The notes under the pieces were generated by a model, which ran no database searches, was not told the origin of the DNA, and saw only the letters and a program-made list of their open reading frames with translations. A program made the position numbers and the translations under genes. A stretch of DNA of 64,000 nucleotides from Nostoc sp. CMAA1605 (GTDB taxonomy: Bacteria; Cyanobacteriota; Cyanobacteriia; Cyanobacteriales; Nostocaceae): NCBI RefSeq assembly GCF_021596505.1, contig NZ_PJIZ01000003.1, forward strand, positions 1 to 64,000. Direction: 5' to 3'. Shown here piece after piece: positions 16,878-24,690 of the stretch; within the stretch, counting starts at the first letter, position 1, and every line of letters begins with the position of its first letter.

Positions 16878-19487
16878 GTGACTAATTTGACATTTCTACC
16901 AAATGTGCGTTTTTGGTTAGGTATTACTTTATTAGGATATTTTATTAATTGTGCTATCGCCCAAACGGCTGTGGCTGAGGTGAAAGGGGAAAATCCAGAA
17001 ATCACGGAACTAGGGGAGTTTCAAGCCCCAGTTACTAGTATTGATGGTTTGTTGTCTCAATCACCAACACCAACTAATTCTCCTGCAACTACAGCAGCTA
17101 TTATCATCACGGGTGTAAAAGCAAATCCCACAGACAAAGGTGTCGAGGTAATTTTAGAGACTACCCAGGGAGACAAACTGCAAATCACAAATCGGAGTGA
17201 GGGTAATAACTTTATTGCAGATATTCCCAATGCTCAGTTGCGTTTATCTTCGGGAGAGGCTTTTACATTTCGTTCGGAAAAACCGCTTGCTGGGATTACG
17301 GAAATCACCGTAACAAATATTGACGCTAATAATATACGAGTCCTGGTAGTGGGTGAGAACACTTTGCCCACAGTTGAATTATTTGATGGGGATGAAGGGC
17401 TGATTTTTGCAGTAGCATCTACAACAACGACAACCCAACAACCCCCAGAACAGCCAACAACTGAAACACCACCAGCAGAACCAACAGCGCAGCAAGATGA
17501 GCCAATTGAGTTGGTAGTGACGGGAGAGCAAGATAGATATCGTATCCCCAATGCTTCGACTACAACGCGGACAGATACACCCTTGCGAGATATTCCCCAA
17601 TCAATTCAGATTATTCCTCAAGAAGTGTTGCGGGATCAACGCGCCGATATATCTAGTGCGCTGCTAAACGCTCCCAGTGTGCGTAACGCCGCACCTTCTA
17701 ATTTTGACTCGTTGCGATTGCAAGTACGGGGATTTTTTAGCCAACCTACGCTGAATGGCATTAAAGAGACTAACGGTTTAGCCTCTAACGTGGGGCCTGA
17801 TTTGACAGGAATTGAAAACATCGAAATTCTGCTAGGGCCAAACTCAGTTTTACTGGGTTCAACATCTCCAGGTGGAACAGTCAACTTTGTCACCAAACAA
17901 CCTTTACGAGATCCTTACTACTTTGTTGAAGCAACTGTGGGTAGTTTTGATTTTTATCGTGGTGAGGTGGATTTATCGGGGCCGCTAGATGATGAGAAAA
18001 AAGCCCTATATAGGTTAAACGCATCTTACAGAGATCAAGGATTTTTTACTGATCTGAGCCAAACTAGACATCTAGTAATTGCGCCAGTTTTGAGTCTAGA
18101 ACTGAGCAAAAATACAAATTTGACCATTGAAGGAGTTTATAAGAATCTAGAGCAAGATAACAATAACTTGGGCTTACCTGCAATTGGCACTATCTTTTCT
18201 AATCCTAATGGCGAAATACCCCGTAACCGCATTACCAATGAAGGTGAACTTGATGTCACAACTGCCAGGATTGGATATAGACTAGAGCATAAATTTAATG
18301 AAAATTGGTCATTAAATAATTCTTTTCGGTATGGCTACGTTAACTATGATGGTACTGGTATTAACGTTGGGACAAGGCTTTTAGCCGATAATCGTACCCT
18401 ACTGAGAACAGCTAACGATTCTAGCGATCGCTATCGTGACTATAGACTAACAGCAAATGTGATTGGTAAGTTTGCCACAGGTGGAATCCAGCATCAATTA
18501 CTCTTTGGTATTGATTTAGGAAGGCTGAACAATAGCTTAAAGTTTACGGGTAGATCAGCCGCACCCATTGACTTATTTAATCCCATCTACGGTCAACCAG
18601 TGGGAGCAATCACATTTGAGCTTGATACTAACACCGTCACTGATGAACTTGGTATTATCATACAAGACCAGGTAACAATTACCGATAACTTAAAATTACT
18701 CATCAGTGGTAGATTTGACACCTTCACCCAAAATAACAAAGATTTTCTCGCCGCTACAGAAACAAGTCAATCAGGTAGTGCTTTTAGTCCCCGCATAGGT
18801 ATTGTATATCAGCCAATTCCACCTATTTCCCTGTATGCTAACTATAGCCGTTCCTTTGAACCTGCTCTTGGTCAAGCCTTTGATGGGAGTGACTTTGAGC
18901 CGACAAGGGGGACGCAGTACGAAGTTGGGGTAAAAGCAGATTTGCATAGTCGGCTTTCCACAACACTAGCTTTTTATGACATTACCCAGTCCAATATTTT
19001 AACTGACGACCCAGATAATCCAGGCTTTTCCATTCAAACCGGAGAGCAGCGCAGTCAAGGTATTGAACTGAGTCTTGCAGGTGAAATTTTACCAGGATGG
19101 AATGTCTTTGCTAGTTATGCCTATAACGATGCTCGTGTCACCGAAGATAATAGCATTCCCGTCGGCAACCGCGTGCAACGGACAACTCCCCATGCTGCTA
19201 GCTTATGGACAACCTACGAAATTCAACGCGGCAATTTACAGGGTTTAGGCTTTGGTTTAGGATTGTTTTATGTAGGCGATCGCGCTGGAGATGCTGGAAA
19301 TACATTTGAAGTACCTAGTTATTTAACAACTAATGCGGCTATCTTCTACAAACAAGATAGATTCCGTGCGGCGATTAATATCAGAAACCTCTTCGACGTA
19401 GACTATTTTGAAAATGCGTTCAATCGCTTGCGCGTCTCTCCTGGTGAACCATTTACAGTCCAAGGAACTGTTTCTTGGACGTTTTGA
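16878..19487 (+). CDS. TonB-dependent siderophore receptor with AMIN domain
   Basis: The product (869 residues from GTG 16878) is an outer-membrane ferric-siderophore receptor. In order: a signal peptide ending near AIAQTAVA, an AMIN domain (about residues 68-170), a Thr/Pro/Glu-rich linker, a plug domain (about 232-345, DTPLRDIPQSIQIIPQEVL) and a beta-barrel to the C-terminal phenylalanine (GTVSWTF), the usual barrel-assembly signal. AMIN domains on receptors are a cyanobacterial feature and may dock to peptidoglycan. I prefer GTG 16878 because GGAGAGG lies just upstream; the alternative is GTG 16866. It is downstream of the PchR-like gene. Confidence 0.93.
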   Translation: MTNLTFLPNVRFWLGITLLGYFINCAIAQTAVAEVKGENPEITELGEFQAPVTSIDGLLSQSPTPTNSPATTAAIIITGVKANPTDKGVEVILETTQGDKLQITNRSEGNNFIADIPNAQLRLSSGEAFTFRSEKPLAGITEITVTNIDANNIRVLVVGENTLPTVELFDGDEGLIFAVASTTTTTQQPPEQPTTETPPAEPTAQQDEPIELVVTGEQDRYRIPNASTTTRTDTPLRDIPQSIQIIPQEVLRDQRADISSALLNAPSVRNAAPSNFDSLRLQVRGFFSQPTLNGIKETNGLASNVGPDLTGIENIEILLGPNSVLLGSTSPGGTVNFVTKQPLRDPYYFVEATVGSFDFYRGEVDLSGPLDDEKKALYRLNASYRDQGFFTDLSQTRHLVIAPVLSLELSKNTNLTIEGVYKNLEQDNNNLGLPAIGTIFSNPNGEIPRNRITNEGELDVTTARIGYRLEHKFNENWSLNNSFRYGYVNYDGTGINVGTRLLADNRTLLRTANDSSDRYRDYRLTANVIGKFATGGIQHQLLFGIDLGRLNNSLKFTGRSAAPIDLFNPIYGQPVGAITFELDTNTVTDELGIIIQDQVTITDNLKLLISGRFDTFTQNNKDFLAATETSQSGSAFSPRIGIVYQPIPPISLYANYSRSFEPALGQAFDGSDFEPTRGTQYEVGVKADLHSRLSTTLAFYDITQSNILTDDPDNPGFSIQTGEQRSQGIELSLAGEILPGWNVFASYAYNDARVTEDNSIPVGNRVQRTTPHAASLWTTYEIQRGNLQGLGFGLGLFYVGDRAGDAGNTFEVPSYLTTNAAIFYKQDRFRAAINIRNLFDVDYFENAFNRLRVSPGEPFTVQGTVSWTF

Positions 19488-19590
19488 CAATTGCATAATT
19501 TCCTAACTCACACTGGAGGATAAAAGCTAGCAGGATTTACTTACACATCTTCAATTTTTCCCAATAAAGCTTTCTCTTAGTTCAGAGGTT

Positions 19591-19652
19591 GTAGGGGCGG
19601 GTTTACAGATATGCTCAATCATTTACCACTATCTCGGTTAACCCGCCCCTAC
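19591..19652. repeat. Inverted repeat GTAGGGGCGGGTT...AACCCGCCCCTAC
   Basis: Perfect 13-base arms (19591-19603 and 19640-19652) flank a 36-base loop. The element sits between the receptor and binding-protein genes and could fold as an RNA hairpin. Units with these arms are common small interspersed repeats in Nostoc-type genomes. Confidence 0.7.
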
Positions 19653-19702
19653 TGCTTGTGAGAAATGCGGGGTACCAATCCTGTTTTATCAAGCACAAAT
19701 CT

Positions 19703-20698
19703 ATGAAAATAATTTTACATCGCTTTGTTGTCCTATTCTTATTAAGTATTTTGATATTTACTGCTATTTGGGCTAGTAGTAAAAGTTTTACCTATGAAGC
19801 GACAAACTCACTATCTTTACAACAAAACGCAAAATGTCGAGTGGTGCAACACGTCCAAGGAGAAACTTGTATTCCCCTCAAACCCCAACGAATTGTCAGC
19901 TTAGATTTTAATAGTTTTGCTGCACTTTTAGCCTTAGACACCAAACCTATAGCCACTTGGATTACAACGGAAATAGAAGATAACTTTCCTTACTTTCAAG
20001 GAAAAGCAGAGGGAGTAGAAATTTTACATAGTTCCAGTGGTCAAATTAATTTAGAAAAACTTGTATTACTTAATCCCGATTTAATTATTGTGATTTCCCA
20101 TCCAGGATTTGCAGGGATTTATAAATATGCTGCACAAATTGCACCTACAGTAGTTCTACCTTGGGTCGAAACTAGAGGGGACTGGAAACAACACATTCAA
20201 GATACTGCCAGAATTTTAAACAAAACAGCAACAGGTATTCAACTCATAAATTACTATCACCAACGTGTTAACCAATTAAAGCTAGCAATTGTTAATAACC
20301 AACAAAAGAATAGCATATCATTTGCTTATGTCGCTGCCGGACAATTAGTCATAACTCGTCAAAAATCTTTTGCGGGTGAAATTCTAAATGATATTGGTAT
20401 ATTAAACCCTTTATTTGCCGAATCTGGTGATTATGATTTACCTCTTTCGGAAGAACTCTTACCCAAGATTGATAGCAATATCCTGTTTATTGCACCACTA
20501 CGCAAAGATGACTACTCTGTGATCAAAAAACTTCAGCAAAAACCTTTATGGAATAAACTCAAAGCTGTGCAGCAAAATCAAGTTTACGTAGTAGATTTTT
20601 CCGTTTGGCGGGGATTGAATATGCTTGCAGCTTATGCAATGCTCGATGACCTTGATAAATACATAGTTAACATGACTGAAAATTATGCAAAAATATAA
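19703..20698 (+). CDS. Iron-siderophore ABC substrate-binding protein (first)
   Basis: The 331-residue protein has an N-terminal hydrophobic signal/anchor (HRFVVLFLLSILIFTAIW) and a FepB/FhuD-type periplasmic binding fold: PQRIVSLDFNSFAALLALD near the start and the C-terminal VDFSVWRGLNMLAAYAMLDDL. It should deliver ferric siderophore to the FecCD importer. I choose ATG 19703; GTG 19658 would put 15 polar residues before the signal. There is no lipobox, unlike the second binding protein. Its stop overlaps the DUF1636 gene by 14 bases. Confidence 0.9.
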   Translation: MKIILHRFVVLFLLSILIFTAIWASSKSFTYEATNSLSLQQNAKCRVVQHVQGETCIPLKPQRIVSLDFNSFAALLALDTKPIATWITTEIEDNFPYFQGKAEGVEILHSSSGQINLEKLVLLNPDLIIVISHPGFAGIYKYAAQIAPTVVLPWVETRGDWKQHIQDTARILNKTATGIQLINYYHQRVNQLKLAIVNNQQKNSISFAYVAAGQLVITRQKSFAGEILNDIGILNPLFAESGDYDLPLSEELLPKIDSNILFIAPLRKDDYSVIKKLQQKPLWNKLKAVQQNQVYVVDFSVWRGLNMLAAYAMLDDLDKYIVNMTENYAKI

Positions 20699-21062
20699 TT
20701 TATTTGTCTGTAAATCTTGTCACCGTTCCTCCCAAGAACGACCAGAAAATCCCCCTTTTGATGGTGATATTTTACTTGAAAAACTAAACGATTTATGTAG
20801 TAAAGAATCGTTACTTCATGAAATAGAAATTAAACCCGTTGAATGTTTGTGGGCTTGTAATCACGGCTGTGTTGTAGCTGCTTCCCACCCAGACAAACCC
20901 ACCTATCTTTTCGTCAATTTGACTCCAGAAGAAAGCGCAGCCTCATTACTAGAATTTATGCAATTGTATATCAAGAGTCGCAAAGGTAACGTAGCTTGGA
21001 AAAAATTACCTGAAGTGTTACAAGCTGCTATTTTCGCGCAAATTCCACCTGGGGAAAGTTAG
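20685..21062 (+). CDS. DUF1636 metal-binding protein
   Basis: The 125-residue cytosolic protein carries CKSC near residue 9 and CLWACNHGC near residues 53-61, the DUF1636 cysteine pattern reminiscent of thioredoxin-like [2Fe-2S] ferredoxins. DUF1636 genes are often found beside cobalamin or siderophore uptake genes, and the 14-base overlap with the binding-protein gene supports co-translation. A role in reductive iron release or metal sensing is possible but unproven. Confidence 0.85.
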   Translation: MQKYNLFVCKSCHRSSQERPENPPFDGDILLEKLNDLCSKESLLHEIEIKPVECLWACNHGCVVAASHPDKPTYLFVNLTPEESAASLLEFMQLYIKSRKGNVAWKKLPEVLQAAIFAQIPPGES

Positions 21063-21084
21063 CGGCGATTGTATTTTTTCAGCA

Positions 21085-21277
21085 TTATCCCTCTTCTGTC
21101 ACTCTCCGAAAACTTTTGCCATTTCTGAATTCTAGAGCTTTTGTATAACAGGCGTTTGCGCGATTATTTTCTAATAATAAATACAAGACAACTTTTTTCT
21201 AATAGAATAGCTTGTATTGATTGCCTCATAGGGCTTCTAGCGATTGCCCTCCCGGAAAGTGACATAAGAGGGTTATC
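21085..21277. mobile_element. MITE-like element with terminal inverted repeats
   Basis: CCCTCTTCTGTCACTCTCCG (21089-21108) and CGGAAAGTGACATAAGAGGG (21253-21272) are inverted copies differing at two of 20 positions. The roughly 145 bases between them hold no open reading frame of note. This is the structure of a non-autonomous transposable element or an insertion-sequence remnant, lying between the DUF1636 and DUF2887 genes. Confidence 0.6.
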
Positions 21278-21288
21278 CTGACTCAACT

Positions 21289-22146
21289 TTAGCGATTAAA
21301 CCAAGCCTCTAGATCAGCCATTCCCTGAAAATCTAACAGTGCTTCGCCAAGATTTTCTAATTGTTCTAAGGACAAAGATTCAACACGCGATCGCACCTCT
21401 GGAGATAATTCTCCCACACGACGAGTTAATTGACGCAGAACCAGCGATTTTTCTCCTTCTTCTCGTCCTGCTTCTCGCCCTTCTTCCCGTCCTTCTTCCT
21501 TAATTTCACGGTAAACTCTTGTTTCTTTGAGTGTAATCCCTAACATCTCTTCAACCTCCCGTTGACTTTTATCTTCAAACTTGTAGACCATGATAGTTGT
21601 CAATAGCTCTATTATGGCGCGATTTTGGAGTTGAGGTATTTCTTGTTGACTCCTGGCTAGCAAATACCTTGCTTCCTGTGGTGCTTGCTCATCATCAAGG
21701 GTAGTTAACACCATTAACGCCACCCATATAGGTAAAGAGCGAATATCCCCCAACGCATCTAAATATATACGATGCACTTGGTCGCCATTGAGGTGATTTC
21801 TATGGGGATAAATATCACTTTGCTCGATACTACGGGAAGGGTAAATGATCACAACTTGCCAATCACTAAATCTATTACGTTGACGATAGAAATATAATGA
21901 TGATTCTGCAAATACCCTTTCGTAAAGCTGTTCATCCCTTTGAAATTGCACTTCACAAAAATACACTATCCCTGGTCTTTCCTCCTCTGGTGGTAAAAAG
22001 ACCCCATCAATTTCAAACTTCGGTTCTTTGACTGCTACTGAATCAAACCGATATGCCTCAGCATTTGTGGGAGGATGGGTTAACAATTCAAATAACAGAG
22101 TTGGTGATTGTTGAAATAGCTTGTAAAAAATTGAGTCACGCCGCAT
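21289..22146 (-). CDS. DUF2887 / Rpn-family putative recombination-promoting nuclease (copy A)
   Basis: The 285-residue protein is a PD-(D/E)XK-like nuclease of the DUF2887 type: a complete N-terminus (RRDSIFYKLFQQSPTLLFELL), KEPKFEIDGVFLPP and VYFCEVQFQRDEQLYERVFAE carrying the likely active-site Asp and Glu-x-Gln, then a helical tail with GREEGRE repeats. The family is abundant in cyanobacteria and is annotated as transposase-like or Rpn-like; the role is unproven. A closely similar paralogue lies at 23733-24563 on the same strand, the two flanking a siderophore-binding-protein gene. Confidence 0.85.
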   Translation of the reverse strand: MRRDSIFYKLFQQSPTLLFELLTHPPTNAEAYRFDSVAVKEPKFEIDGVFLPPEEERPGIVYFCEVQFQRDEQLYERVFAESSLYFYRQRNRFSDWQVVIIYPSRSIEQSDIYPHRNHLNGDQVHRIYLDALGDIRSLPIWVALMVLTTLDDEQAPQEARYLLARSQQEIPQLQNRAIIELLTTIMVYKFEDKSQREVEEMLGITLKETRVYREIKEEGREEGREAGREEGEKSLVLRQLTRRVGELSPEVRSRVESLSLEQLENLGEALLDFQGMADLEAWFNR

Positions 22147-22463
22147 GAAGCATTCTAGTTAAATTCTATTAAATATCTAACCATACTTACCTTGACATTA
22201 TGATTTCATGACTGCTCAACTTATCCCTAAACCCAGATTACTCTTAAGTATGTGACATTCTTAACTAAGTCAGCGATCGCCAAAGTCTTTTTAGCATTAT
22301 CCGCGTTCAACTTCATGGTAGAATTATTGCTATTAATTATCATTAGTGTAGGCAATTCCTGACTTTGAACACAACTCTGAGGAGGGATTTGGTAGCCGTA
22401 CTCATGCAGGTTTCCCCGGATAACCATTCACGGTTATGGGTTTGATGTCGGTGAATTTTTAGG
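22147..22463. other. Intergenic stretch between DUF2887 copy A and second binding protein
   Basis: A 66-codon minus-strand frame (22227-22427) is present, but it shows no recognisable domain and I do not call it. The stretch should contain the promoters of the two divergent genes; I could not identify them. Confidence 0.4.
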
Positions 22464-23522
22464 ATGAGGGTAATTGTGCGATTATTGCTGTTAAGTTGTT
22501 TAATTTTAGTCTCAGTTTTAGGTTGTCATCGCCAACCGTCTGACATTTCATCTTCCCACATCACACCCAGAGGTGATTGTCAAACAGTGCGACATCTGGG
22601 GGGAGAAACGCAGATTTGTGGAAAACCACAACGGATTGTGGTTCTTAATCCCAAGATGTTAGATATTGTACTTTCCTTAGATGTGCAACCGATTGGCTAC
22701 GCGGAAATATTTAGCAATCGTCGCGGGGATTTTGATCAGCCTAGCCAGCAGATTCCCTATTTAGGCGATCGCATCACTCACCCAATTGCAAACCTGGGAA
22801 TGAGCAGCAAACCATCCCTAGAAGGTATCATCAAACTCAAGCCAGATTTAATTTTAGGAGATATTCGGACAAATCAGCAACAATATGGTCAATTATCGCA
22901 AATTGCGCCCACACTGCTGTTTGATTATGTTGGTGGTAAGAAATGGCAAGATTCTTTACAGGCGATCGCTCAAGTATTAGGACGCACTGATCAAGCCAAA
23001 AAAATCATAGCAGCCCATCTCCAACAAATAGCAACAACCCGTCAAGCATTAGCACCTGTTGTCAAAGCCTATCCAAAAGTCCTGATGGTGTCCTCGGAAC
23101 AACTCAACTCATCAATCAATCTGGTGACTCCTCTAGACTTTTGTGGGGCTTTATTAGAGGATATTGGATTTAAACTGGCTACTGTTTCTACCACTACACC
23201 AACAAATATTACTCAACCGATTTCGGTAGAAATATTACCCCAACTTGATGCCGATTTAATCATTGTCCAAGGACATAACATTGTTGAGTTAAGCAACATA
23301 AAAAATACAACTAGTTTTACCAAAATTCAATTGCAATCTGTGCAGAAATCTTGGCAAACAAACACTATTGCTCAGTCATTAAGTGCGAGTAGAAACAACC
23401 GAGTCTATTTTATTCCTACTTATATTTGTTTAGGTTTACCTTCACCCAGTGGTACACAGATTACTCTTCAATCTTTACAAGAGCAACTATTACCCTTGGC
23501 GAAAACAGCGAGTCAAAATTAA
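22464..23522 (+). CDS. Iron-siderophore ABC substrate-binding lipoprotein (second)
   Basis: The 352-residue protein has a lipoprotein signal with lipobox VLGC (Cys near residue 21), then the FepB/BtuF-like binding fold: GKPQRIVVLNPKMLDIVLSLD, a stretch of LKPDLILGDIRTNQQQY, and a C-terminal helix. It is a membrane-tethered periplasmic ferric-siderophore receptor, the second in this island, so the importer may serve two ligands. It is bracketed by two DUF2887 genes on the opposite strand. Confidence 0.88.
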   Translation: MRVIVRLLLLSCLILVSVLGCHRQPSDISSSHITPRGDCQTVRHLGGETQICGKPQRIVVLNPKMLDIVLSLDVQPIGYAEIFSNRRGDFDQPSQQIPYLGDRITHPIANLGMSSKPSLEGIIKLKPDLILGDIRTNQQQYGQLSQIAPTLLFDYVGGKKWQDSLQAIAQVLGRTDQAKKIIAAHLQQIATTRQALAPVVKAYPKVLMVSSEQLNSSINLVTPLDFCGALLEDIGFKLATVSTTTPTNITQPISVEILPQLDADLIIVQGHNIVELSNIKNTTSFTKIQLQSVQKSWQTNTIAQSLSASRNNRVYFIPTYICLGLPSPSGTQITLQSLQEQLLPLAKTASQN

Positions 23523-23732
23523 GATTTTTCAGACTCCAAATTACATCAGTAGTTCAATATTTAGGATGTACAGATTTTTTTAAAACATTAAATACGAGTC
23601 ATATATAGGACTGATATTTGATTTCTGAAAAAAACTCCGTACACTTTTGTTCCTTCTTACCTGTTCCCTGTTCTTTGTTCCCTATTCCCTTACTACGCAA
23701 ATGATTTCAGGAATCAAAGCGGATTCCTGTAG

Positions 23733-24563
23733 TTAGCTTTCAAGCGCTTCTAACCAAGCGTGTAAATCAGCCATACTCGTAAAATCAAGCAAAGCCTCAC
23801 CCAGATTTTCCAATTGTTCCAACGCCAGGGATTCAACGCGCTGACGTACTTCCTGTGGTAATTCTCCTACTCTACGGGATAATTGACGCAAAACAAGGGA
23901 TTTTTCACCTTGTTCTCGCCCTCGTTGTTCTCCTTCCTGTATTCCCTTTTCCCTAATTTCCTGATAAACCCGTGTTTCTTGGAGTGTAATTCCCAACATC
24001 TGCTCTACCTCCCTTTGGCTTTTACCTTCAAACTTGTAGACCATGATTGTCACCAGTAACTCTATTATGGCGCGATTTTCTGGTTGAGAATTTTCCTGCT
24101 GACTCCTTGTTAATAAATACCTGGCTTCTTCAGTAGTACGTTCTTCTTCCAAAGTAGTCAACACCATCAACCCAACCCATACAGGTAAGGAGCGAATATC
24201 TCCCAACTCATTTAAATATATCCGATTTACCTGGGGGCTATTCAGTTGACTGAGATAAGGATTAATATCAGTTTGTTCTAAACTACGAGACGGGTAAATT
24301 ATCACGATTTGTAAATTACTAAACCTGTCACGGTTGCGGTAAAAGTACAGATAAGATTCTGCAAATACTCTTTCGTAGAGTCTTTCGTCTTTTTGAAACT
24401 GCACCTCACAGAAATAAACTACACCCGGATTTTGACTTTGTGGTGGTAGAAATACCCCATCAATTTCAAACTTTGGTTCTTTAACAGCCACCGAATCAAA
24501 TATATATTCATCCGCATTACTTGGTGGATTTGTCAATAACGCAAATAAATTATAAATTGCCAT
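23733..24563 (-). CDS. DUF2887 / Rpn-family putative nuclease (copy B, altered N-terminus)
   Basis: The 276-residue paralogue of the protein at 21289-22146 keeps the core (KEPKFEIDGVFLPP, VYFCEVQFQKDERLYERVFAE) and the C-terminal helical region, but the usual beginning (D-S-I-F-Y-x-L-F-Q) is replaced by MAIYNLFALLTNPPS. Its ATG lies inside the direct-repeat motif that serves the divergent ABC exporter gene, suggesting that the original 5' end was lost and a new start adopted. It may be inactive or under the exporter's control region. Confidence 0.8.
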   Translation of the reverse strand: MAIYNLFALLTNPPSNADEYIFDSVAVKEPKFEIDGVFLPPQSQNPGVVYFCEVQFQKDERLYERVFAESYLYFYRNRDRFSNLQIVIIYPSRSLEQTDINPYLSQLNSPQVNRIYLNELGDIRSLPVWVGLMVLTTLEEERTTEEARYLLTRSQQENSQPENRAIIELLVTIMVYKFEGKSQREVEQMLGITLQETRVYQEIREKGIQEGEQRGREQGEKSLVLRQLSRRVGELPQEVRQRVESLALEQLENLGEALLDFTSMADLHAWLEALES

Positions 24564-24594
24564 TTTGGGATAAGTTTTTGCCGTTTCTGGATAG
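24559..24594 (+). promoter_or_regulatory. Direct-repeat operator upstream of ABC exporter (candidate PchR site)
   Basis: GCCATTTTGGGATA (24559-24572) and GCCGTTTCTGGATAG (24580-24594) repeat the pair found before the TonB-dependent receptor, with 21 instead of 19 bases start to start. The motif lies about 100 bases before the exporter ATG and overlaps the start codon of the divergent DUF2887 gene. Confidence 0.6.
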
Positions 24595-24690
24595 AAAAAA
24601 TATTAAAAGATAGTAGAATATATATTTTGGTTAATTACATTTGTAATGATTAATTAAAAAAAATAAATTCCTAAAGTTTCTCTTCAGATA

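Noticed and set aside
22227..22427. 66-codon minus-strand frame between DUF2887 copy A and the second binding protein
   Set aside because: No recognisable domain, no ribosome-binding site that I can see, and mixed composition; more likely chance or a decayed fragment.
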